Shown here: one piece after another, positions 58,471-64,000 of the stretch
Layout: each line of letters opens with the position of its first letter
Position numbering within the stretch: position 1 is the stretch's first letter
Assembly: GCF_022414575.1 (NCBI RefSeq)
Contig: NZ_JADWYQ010000033.1
Coordinates: 1 to 64,000, forward strand
Reading direction: 5' to 3'
DNA from: Streptomyces sp. MUM 178J
GTDB taxonomy: Bacteria > Actinomycetota > Actinomycetes > Streptomycetales > Streptomycetaceae
Length of the DNA: 64,000 bases
Program-made: the position numbers and the translations under genes
The notes under the pieces: model-generated
Databases searched by the model: none
What the model was told of the DNA's origin: nothing
What the model saw: only the letters and a program-made list of their open reading frames with translations

Positions 58471-58818
58471 CATCCGGCATCCCCCGCCCATCGGTCCGAC
58501 CAAGAACCACTTCCGTCGACGCGACAAGTACGGGCGGGCGTCGCGCGGCCCGGCAATGATCCCGTCCGGCAGGATCCCCGGCGGCCCGCCCGGGGCCCCT
58601 CCCGGCCGCGGCGGACCCGGGGGGCGAGCGGGCACACCGGTGAGCTGCTTCAGGGGGCTCAGAACCTCTCCGGGTGCAGCAGGGCGAGGACGAGGTAAGC
58701 CGGCAGGGCGGCGGCCCTGGCCGTTGACGGCTCCCTGACGGCTCGGGGAGGCGCTTTGACACCTCTCATACGCCCCGGGGCGGGGCCTGGTCATACGCCC
58801 CGGGGCGACCTGGCGAGA
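58471..58818. other. Intergenic stretch with a short GC-rich direct repeat
   Basis: No gene is supported in this 348-bp stretch. It contains two copies of TCATACGCCCCGGGGCG (about 58766-58782 and 58791-58807). The stretch just upstream of the broken ATPase gene would have held its promoter. Confidence 0.4.
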
Positions 58819-58864
58819 AGCGGCTGGGCCGCGCTCCCCCGGAGGAGAGCGCGGCCCAGCCGCT
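58819..58864. terminator. Strong hairpin terminator downstream of the DUF3710 gene
   Basis: Arms 58819-58836 (AGCGGCTGGGCCGCGCTC) and 58847-58864 are perfectly complementary over 18 bases with a 10-base loop. The hairpin sits 33 bp past the DUF3710 stop and would end the PaaI-dut-DUF3710 transcript. Confidence 0.85.
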
Positions 58865-58897
58865 CTGAGTCGCTTGTGCCGCCGTGTGCTCCGGCCG

Positions 58898-59701
58898 TCA
58901 GCGGACCTCGGTGATCTCCGGTCCGCGCTGGAGCTGCCCCATGCCTCCGGAGAAGCGCGAGTTGCTCTGCTGCTCCTGCTGTACGCCCTCCGGCACCATC
59001 TGGGCGTCCTCCGGCAGCTTCAGCACGATCGGGTCGCGCGGAGCCATCGGCCCTTCGCCGCGGACCACCACGGTGTCGCGGAAGATCTGCTCCAGCAGCC
59101 CCGCGGCCTCCGGGTGCACGGCGCCCTGTCCGGAGATCACTCCGCGCAGGAACCAGCGCGGCCCGTCGACGCCCACGAAGCGGACGATCTGCACGCCGCC
59201 GGTGCCGTCCGGCAGCTGCACCGGCACCTGGGCCCGAAGCTCCCAGCCGAGGGGGCCCTCGACCTCGTCGATGACACCGCCCTGCTGGGTGATGCCGGAG
59301 GCGATCTCCTCGCGGACCTCGCCCCAGATGCCCTCCTTCTTGGGGGCGGCGAAGGCCTGAAGCTGTACGGCGCTGTCGCGCAGCACGACGGTGGCCGCGA
59401 CGATCGCGTCCCCCGCGACCTCGACCCGCAGCTCCATGCCCTCCACTCCGGGCACGAACAGACCGCCCAGGTCGACCCGGCCCTCGGCGGGCTTGGAGAC
59501 CTCCGAGACGTCCCAGGGGCCGTCGGGCCGGGGCGCGGGCGGAAGGTTCGTCCGGCGCGCTGCGCCCTCCTCGTCGGCGCCCGCGGCGTCCACTGCGTCC
59601 GCGGCGTTCTCTGCGGCCCGCTCGTCGCCGACCTGCTCGGCCTCGCCCGCTGCGTCCGCCGCGTCCCTGGCGGAACCACTCTTCTTGCGACGTCCGAACA
59701 C
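58898..59701 (-). CDS. DUF3710 domain protein
   Basis: A 267-aa actinobacterial protein of unknown function. A low-complexity Ala/Asp/Glu-rich segment (residues 10-45) precedes the conserved domain, seen as GPWDVSEV, RVDLGGLFVPGVEGMELRVEV, GPLGWELRAQVPVQ and RFVGVDGPRWFLRGVISG. The GTG at 59701 (VFGRRKKSG) lies one base after the dut stop and gives normal length. The longer frame is antisense to dut and is rejected. Conserved linkage with dut is seen in many actinomycetes. Confidence 0.91.
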   Translation of the reverse strand: MFGRRKKSGSARDAADAAGEAEQVGDERAAENAADAVDAAGADEEGAARRTNLPPAPRPDGPWDVSEVSKPAEGRVDLGGLFVPGVEGMELRVEVAGDAIVAATVVLRDSAVQLQAFAAPKKEGIWGEVREEIASGITQQGGVIDEVEGPLGWELRAQVPVQLPDGTGGVQIVRFVGVDGPRWFLRGVISGQGAVHPEAAGLLEQIFRDTVVVRGEGPMAPRDPIVLKLPEDAQMVPEGVQQEQQSNSRFSGGMGQLQRGPEITEVR

Positions 59702-59702
59702 G

Positions 59703-60242
59703 TCACTGTCCTTCCCGGTCGGATACGACCGAAGCGTATCGATTCCCACCCGTTGAGCCGTCCACGGCGGCATGACCGCCGGTGGACCCGAAGCCCCCCT
59801 CGGCCCGCGCCGAGCCGGGAAGCTCCGCCACCTCGTGGAAGCGCACCTTCTCGACCTGCTGGACGACCAGTTGGGCAATCCGGTCGAACCGTTCGAACCG
59901 CACGCTCTCGCGCGGATCCAGATTGACCACGATCACCTTGATCTCTCCACGGTACCCGGCATCGACCGTCCCCGGGGCATTCACGAAGGCGACTCCGCAG
60001 CGGGCGGCGAGGCCTGAGCGGGGGTGTACGAAGGCCGCGTACCCGTCCGGGAGCGCGATAGACACCCCGGTGGGCAGGACGGCGCGCTCGCCCGGTGCGA
60101 GCTCGGCGGCCTCGCGGGTCACCAGATCGGCTCCGGCGTCGCCCGGATGCGCGTAGCTCGGCAGCGGGACCTCGGGGTCCACACGCCGGATCAGCACGTC
60201 GACGGGGCTGACGGGGCTGCCGGGGCTGGCGGGATCGGTCAT
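59703..60242 (-). CDS. dut: Deoxyuridine 5'-triphosphate nucleotidohydrolase (dUTPase)
   Basis: A 179-aa trimeric dUTPase that hydrolyses dUTP to dUMP and diphosphate. All five motifs are visible: AGADLVTREA (1), PRSGLAA (2), GTVDAGYRGEIKVIVVN (3, with the catalytic Asp), RIAQLVV (4) and the C-terminal GFGSTGGH (5). The C-terminal tail is about 20 residues longer than minimal. The ATG at 60242 overlaps the upstream PaaI-type stop as ATGA. Confidence 0.97.
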   Translation of the reverse strand: MTDPASPGSPVSPVDVLIRRVDPEVPLPSYAHPGDAGADLVTREAAELAPGERAVLPTGVSIALPDGYAAFVHPRSGLAARCGVAFVNAPGTVDAGYRGEIKVIVVNLDPRESVRFERFDRIAQLVVQQVEKVRFHEVAELPGSARAEGGFGSTGGHAAVDGSTGGNRYASVVSDREGQ

Positions 60243-60862
60243 CAGGGGTTCACCTCGAAGGCGCGGGCGCGCCTGATCTGATCGGGGTCGGCCATGGCTG
60301 CCTGGATCTCCTCCGGGCGGCCGTTGTCGATGAAGTGGTCGACCTTGACCTCGATGAAGAGGGCGTCGGCGCGGACGGCGACGGGGCCGTCGGGGCCGCC
60401 GATCCGGCCGACCGCGGAGGAGTAGATCTTGCGTCCGGCGACGGCGGTGACCTCGGCCCGCAGATGGAGCACGGTGTCCACCGGCACCGGGCGTACGAAG
60501 TCCGTCTCGAGTCGGCCGGTGACCGCGATCACCCGCAGCAGCCAGTTGAGCGAGCCGAGCGTCTCGTCGAGCGCCGTGGCCAGCACACCGCCGTGCGCCA
60601 GTCCGGGGGCGCCCTGGTGGGCGGGCTTGACCGTGAACTCCGCGGTGACGCTGACGCCCTCGCCGGCCCGTGCTTCGAGGTGCAGGCCGTGGGGCTGGGC
60701 GCCGCCGCAGCCGAAGCAGTGGTCGTAGTGCGCGCCGAGCGGCTCGCCGGGGGCCGGGGCCTCCGGGTGCCGCACGGGGGCGACGGCGTCGGCGGGAGGT
60801 GTCAGCGCCCGGGAGTCGGATCGTGGACCGGGGGCCGGCCCCGGAGAGTTCGCGGTACTCAC
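60242..60862 (-). CDS. PaaI-type hotdog-fold thioesterase
   Basis: A 206-aa hotdog-fold protein. The hotdog core starts after an N-terminal extension with an unusual CFGCGG near residue 52. The active-site region reads GLAHGGVLATALDETLGSLNW, followed by RLETDFVRPVPVDTVLHLRAEV. It should hydrolyse acyl-CoA thioesters; the substrate is unknown. The GTG at 60862 has AAGG about nine bases upstream and is preferred to the ATG at 60922, which would overlap the divergent gene. It is the first gene of the operon with dut and DUF3710. Confidence 0.88.
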   Translation of the reverse strand: MSTANSPGPAPGPRSDSRALTPPADAVAPVRHPEAPAPGEPLGAHYDHCFGCGGAQPHGLHLEARAGEGVSVTAEFTVKPAHQGAPGLAHGGVLATALDETLGSLNWLLRVIAVTGRLETDFVRPVPVDTVLHLRAEVTAVAGRKIYSSAVGRIGGPDGPVAVRADALFIEVKVDHFIDNGRPEEIQAAMADPDQIRRARAFEVNP

Positions 60863-60920
60863 AGGCGCAGACCTTACCCGCGCGGACAGGGCCCGGGCGC
60901 ACCGTGCCAAGCTTGACCCC

Positions 60921-61391
60921 ATGCAGTCCTCCGCGCCCCAGCAGGCCCCGCAGTATGCAGAACGGCTGACCGCGCCCCGCTCCTGGTGGCTCGTGGCGGC
61001 CCTCGCGGGCGTCAGCGGCGGTCTGGTGCTGCTGCCGCTGGGGGTGCTGCCGATGCTCGGCGGGCTGCTTGCGGCGGCGGCACTGGCCTGTGCTGCTGTC
61101 AGCTCCTACGGCTCGGCGCGCATCCGGGTGGTGGCGGGCTCACTGGTCGCCGGCGACGCCCGGATTCCCGTCTCGGCGCTCGGCCAGGCCGAGGCGCTGG
61201 ACGCGGCGGACGCGCGCGCCTGGCGGCTGCACAAGGCCGACCCGCGGGCGTTCATGCTGCTGCGCAGCTATGTGCCGACGGCGGTGCGGATCGAGGTGAC
61301 GGACCCCGAGGACCCGACGCCGTATCTCTACCTCTCGACCCGCGATCCAAAGGGCCTGGCAGCCGCGCTGGAGGCGGCTCGCACCGCCTGA
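60921..61391 (+). CDS. DUF3093 family membrane protein
   Basis: A 156-aa protein with two closely spaced hydrophobic helices at about residues 25-65 and a soluble C-terminal domain (RIRVVAGSLVAGDARIPVSALG, then PTAVRIEVTDPEDPTPYLYLSTRDP). This pattern is typical of DUF3093 next to dut in Streptomyces. It is divergent from the PaaI-type gene with a gap of 58 bp. Function is unknown. Confidence 0.93.
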   Translation: MQSSAPQQAPQYAERLTAPRSWWLVAALAGVSGGLVLLPLGVLPMLGGLLAAAALACAAVSSYGSARIRVVAGSLVAGDARIPVSALGQAEALDAADARAWRLHKADPRAFMLLRSYVPTAVRIEVTDPEDPTPYLYLSTRDPKGLAAALEAARTA

Positions 61392-61472
61392 GGCGCATGG
61401 GCCCCGCGTGCTCGGCACGGGGTGCGGGGGCGGAGCCCCGGGGGTGAGCGGGCTCAGCGGAGGTGAACAGGC

Positions 61473-62420
61473 TCAGCGGCCCGGCTCGCGAGGCAGGGGA
61501 GCAGCCGCGGGCAGGGGCAGGGGCAGGGCCGGCTGCTCCAGCGGGGGCAGCTCGGGCAGGGCGTCCCAGGGGATCTGCCGGCTGCGCAGGTCCTTGCGGA
61601 TGCGCTCCGCGAGCTTCCTGGTCTCCCGACGGTTCATGGCGGCCCCGACGGCCGCGCCGACCAGGAACGGGATCAGGTTCGGCAGGTTCCGCACGGTGCG
61701 CTTCATGATCTGCTGACGCAGCTCGCGCTTGAGTCCGCCGCCGAGCGCGACGTTCTTGTACGTCGACGGCTTGGTGACGTCGACGCCGCGCTCCTCGGTC
61801 CACGACGTCAGATAGGCGGCGCTGCGCTCCTTCAGCGTGCCGGGCGGACGCAGGCCGTAGACCTCGTACAGCTCGGCGATGAGCTTCAGCTCGATGGCTG
61901 CCACGCCGACGATCTCCGCGGCCAGCTCGGCGGGCATCGCCGGGGGCACCGGGAGCATCGCGGCGGCTCCGACGCCGGCGCCCACGGTGGAGGTGCCGGC
62001 GGCCGCGCCCGCGATCAGTTTGTCGGCGAGCTGCTCGGGGGTGAGGCCGGGGAACTGCGCGCGCAGGGTCGTGAGGTCGCGCACGGGGATGCGGGGCGCG
62101 TTCTCGACGATGCGGTCCGCCACGAAGGCCAGTGAGATCTTCACGCCCTGGCCGCTTGCGCGGACGCCGCGCTTGACCAGGCTCGGCCGTTCCTCGTCTG
62201 CCGCGGGTCCGGTTGCCGCGGGTCCGGCCGTGCGCGCTGCTTCGAGCGAGGCCGACCGGCCTCGCCCGTCGTCGTTCTGCGTGCCGTCGGACGGCAGCAC
62301 GGCGGGCGAGTGCCCGGCAGACGCGGTGGCGTCTACCGACGGGCCCGTACCGCCCTGGTGGGCCGCTGCCGGCTTCGGGCGCCGAAAGCGCCGCTTCCTG
62401 GACGGTGTCTCAGCTGCCAC
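61473..62420 (-). CDS. EcsC-like conserved protein
   Basis: A 315-aa protein. The N-terminal 80 residues are low-complexity and basic (RKRRFRRPKPAA), then acidic. The conserved part resembles EcsC-type proteins: a glycine/alanine-rich hydrophobic segment (LIAGAAAGTSTVGAGVGAAAMLPVPPAMPAE) near residue 150, then EIVGVAAIELKLIAELYEVYG. A second hydrophobic segment NLIPFLVGAAVGAAMNRR lies near residue 255. It is probably membrane-associated. The GTG at 62420 lies 13 bp after the DUF4193 stop, so they are co-transcribed. Confidence 0.75.
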   Translation of the reverse strand: MAAETPSRKRRFRRPKPAAAHQGGTGPSVDATASAGHSPAVLPSDGTQNDDGRGRSASLEAARTAGPAATGPAADEERPSLVKRGVRASGQGVKISLAFVADRIVENAPRIPVRDLTTLRAQFPGLTPEQLADKLIAGAAAGTSTVGAGVGAAAMLPVPPAMPAELAAEIVGVAAIELKLIAELYEVYGLRPPGTLKERSAAYLTSWTEERGVDVTKPSTYKNVALGGGLKRELRQQIMKRTVRNLPNLIPFLVGAAVGAAMNRRETRKLAERIRKDLRSRQIPWDALPELPPLEQPALPLPLPAAAPLPREPGR

Positions 62421-62433
62421 GGCCGACCGGACC

Positions 62434-62730
62434 TCAGTCGCAGTCGCGGCAGATCGGCTGGCCGTTCTTCTCCCGGGCGAGCTGGCTGCGGTGGTGCACC
62501 AGGAAGCAGCTCATGCACGTGAACTCGTCCTGCTGCTTGGGCAGCACCCGGACGGCCAGCTCCTCGTTGGAGAGGTCCGCGCCGGGCAGCTCCAGGCTCT
62601 CGGCCGCCTCGAACTCGTCGACGTCTACGGTCGAGGCCGACTTGTCGTTCCGCCGGGACTTCAGCTCTTCGATGCTGTCCTCGTTGAGGTCGTCATCGGT
62701 CTTGCGTGGGGTGTCGTAATCCGTTGCCAT
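62434..62730 (-). CDS. DUF4193 zinc-ribbon-like protein
   Basis: A 98-aa actinobacterial protein. An acidic N-terminal half (DTPRKTDDDLNEDSIEELKSRR) is followed by a C-terminal CxxC pair (FTCMSCFLVHHRSQL and ICRDCD) that would bind zinc. The ATG at 62730 gives family length and has GGGGGAGAG just upstream. This family is near-universal in actinomycetes and is linked to RNA polymerase-binding or stress roles in some reports; function here is not established. Confidence 0.93.
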   Translation of the reverse strand: MATDYDTPRKTDDDLNEDSIEELKSRRNDKSASTVDVDEFEAAESLELPGADLSNEELAVRVLPKQQDEFTCMSCFLVHHRSQLAREKNGQPICRDCD

Positions 62731-63169
62731 GTCGCTCTCCCCCTCTGGGTGTCTGCGGTGTCTCCAGCGCACGTAACGCGTGAGAGGCCGGACTTGTGCC
62801 CGACCCGAGGCGGAGATTTTGCCTCACATCAAGGTCTGTTACTCAATCGACACCCAACCGGACCACTCAAGAGTGATCAGGTTGGACGGCGAAGGGGACC
62901 GTACACGGTCCTGAAGCCGCATTTCATCAGGGCCACCCCGTTTACTTCCCGTAATCCCGACCCTAGGAAACCCGGACTTTTCCTGGCTTTCCGGCAAGAT
63001 TCTTGATCACGGAGAGTAGATGGCGTGAAATGCGCCTCTGTGATCGATCCCACAAGCCCACCTCGGGGGCGAGCCCCGAAAATTCCGCTCAAAGCGAACA
63101 TAACCCCGTGCGTGTCATCAGCCTCTCAGAGCCGCCCGTTCCCACCCGATCCTGGCGGGGGCCGGCCTC
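62731..63169. promoter_or_regulatory. 440-bp intergenic region upstream of DUF4193
   Basis: No gene is supported. The stretch 62815-63000 is AT-richer than its flanks and should contain the DUF4193 promoter. A short stem TCGGGG/CCCCGA lies near 63062-63078. The last part is the 3' flank of the sensor kinase gene, both genes being on the minus strand. Confidence 0.5.
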
Positions 63170-64000
63170 TCAGACAGGCAGGGTGACACGCATCACCAGG
63201 CCGCCGCCCTCGCGGGGCTCCGCGATGATACGGCCTCCGTGGGCCCGGGCGATCGACCGGGCGATGGAGAGCCCCAGGCCCACCCCCCTGTCGCTGCCCG
63301 TCCGCTCCTGCCTCAGCCGACGGAACGGCTCAAACATATTGTCGATTTCGTAGGCGGGTACCACCGGTCCGGTGTTCGAGACCTCCAGAACCGCATGGCC
63401 CTGCCGCATCCCGGTGGTGACCTCCACCCAGCCGTCCTCCGGGATGTTGTAGCGGACGGCGTTCTGGACGAGGTTCAGGGCGATCCGCTCCAGCAGGACG
63501 CCATTGCCCTGGACCGTCGCGGCGGCCTGCTCCCCGCGGATCTCCACCCCCTTCTCCACTGCCTCGGTGCGCACCTGGTCCACGGCGCGGCCCGCCACCT
63601 CGGCGAGGTCGACCGGCTTCCGCTCCACGATCTGGTTGTCGCTGCGGGCCAGCAGCAGCAGCCCCTCCACCAGTTGCTCGCTGCGCTCATTGGTGGCCAG
63701 CAGCGTCTTGCCGAGCTGCTGGAGCTCCACTGGAGCCCCGGGGTCGGAGAGATGGACCTCCAGCAGCGTCCGGTTGATCGCGAGCGGAGTTCGCAGCTCG
63801 TGGGAGGCGTTGGCGACGAACCGCTGCTGGGCGGTGAAGGCGCGCTCCAGCCGGTCCAGCATCTCGTCGAAGGTGTCGGCGAGCTCCTTCAGCTCGTCGT
63901 CGGGCCCGTCCAGCTCGATCCGCCGGGTCAGGTCGGAACCGGCGACCCGGCGGGCGGTGCGGGTGATCCGACCCAGCGGGGACAGCACCCGGCCCGCCAT
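63170..64000 (-). CDS. Two-component sensor histidine kinase (HAMP-HisKA-HATPase), partial; CutS-like
   Basis: The C-terminal 276 residues of a membrane sensor kinase that continues beyond the right edge. HAMP (LSPLGRITRTARRVAGSDLTRRI) is followed by HisKA with the phospho-accepting His in FVANASHELRTPLAINR. The ATPase shows N-box LVQNAVRYNI, G1/G2 boxes GVGLGLSIARSIARAHGG and a final beta strand. The N-terminal sensor part is missing. In Streptomyces, a kinase beside DUF4193/EcsC-like genes and close to dut matches the cutS neighbourhood (from memory, moderate certainty). No start can be assigned; the first Met visible is probably internal. Confidence 0.92.
   Translation of the reverse strand: MAGRVLSPLGRITRTARRVAGSDLTRRIELDGPDDELKELADTFDEMLDRLERAFTAQQRFVANASHELRTPLAINRTLLEVHLSDPGAPVELQQLGKTLLATNERSEQLVEGLLLLARSDNQIVERKPVDLAEVAGRAVDQVRTEAVEKGVEIRGEQAAATVQGNGVLLERIALNLVQNAVRYNIPEDGWVEVTTGMRQGHAVLEVSNTGPVVPAYEIDNMFEPFRRLRQERTGSDRGVGLGLSIARSIARAHGGRIIAEPREGGGLVMRVTLPV

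Overview
This is a high-GC actinomycete chromosome, most probably Streptomyces. The evidence is the extreme GC bias at third codon positions, AfsR/SARP-type regulators, DUF3093, DUF3159, DUF3710 and DUF4193 genes, GTG/TTG starts and ATGA/GTGA translational coupling. About 1-43 kb is one accessory biosynthetic region. About 43-51.3 kb is a regulator, orphan and transposon border. From 51.3 kb to the end is conserved housekeeping sequence.

Biosynthetic region. A leftward NRPS operon holds a 4742-aa four-module synthetase (C-A-T x4, final E), which is GTGA-coupled to a second NRPS that runs off the left edge. Divergent to it are a polyprenyl diphosphate synthase and a UGT-type glycosyltransferase. 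A tightly coupled leftward operon (25.2 to 18.2 kb) encodes a carrier protein, a TrpB2-like PLP enzyme, a prolyl-carrier dehydrogenase, a proline adenylation enzyme, an esterase, an enoyl-CoA hydratase homologue and a SyrP-like Fe/2-oxoglutarate hydroxylase. A type II thioesterase lies just upstream. A rightward operon (26.4 to 32.0 kb) encodes an aldehyde dehydrogenase, a class I terpene synthase, an MpaB/Lcp-like oxygenase and an SbnA/SbnB pair for 2,3-diaminopropionate (Dap). Acyl-activation genes follow: CaiB-type CoA-transferase, acyl-CoA dehydrogenase, acyl-CoA ligase and LLM flavin oxidoreductase. Next come a NarL-type two-component system, a two-gene ABC exporter and two large STAND-type regulators.

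How the parts could fit (inference). The first C domain looks like a starter C, so the product is probably N-acylated. The module 2 pocket resembles diamino-acid pockets and module 3 reads as Asp. This matches the Dap pair and the beta-hydroxylase. The pyrrole-type trio and the terpene arm have no obvious acceptor in view, so the final structure cannot be read from this window. Two promoters, upstream of the acyl-CoA ligase and of the ABC/two-component genes, share a long equally spaced motif, suggesting co-regulation.

Border and core. Rightward lie a small secreted peptide gene, a degenerate YcaO-like protein, a decayed IS256-family element and about 1.8 kb without recognisable genes. Then come an RNA (uracil-5) methyltransferase, an APC permease, two TrkA-type proteins, DUF3159 and OB-fold genes, a KdpE fragment next to a broken ABC ATPase gene, a PaaI-dut-DUF3710 operon, DUF3093, an EcsC-like protein, DUF4193 and a truncated sensor kinase at the right edge.
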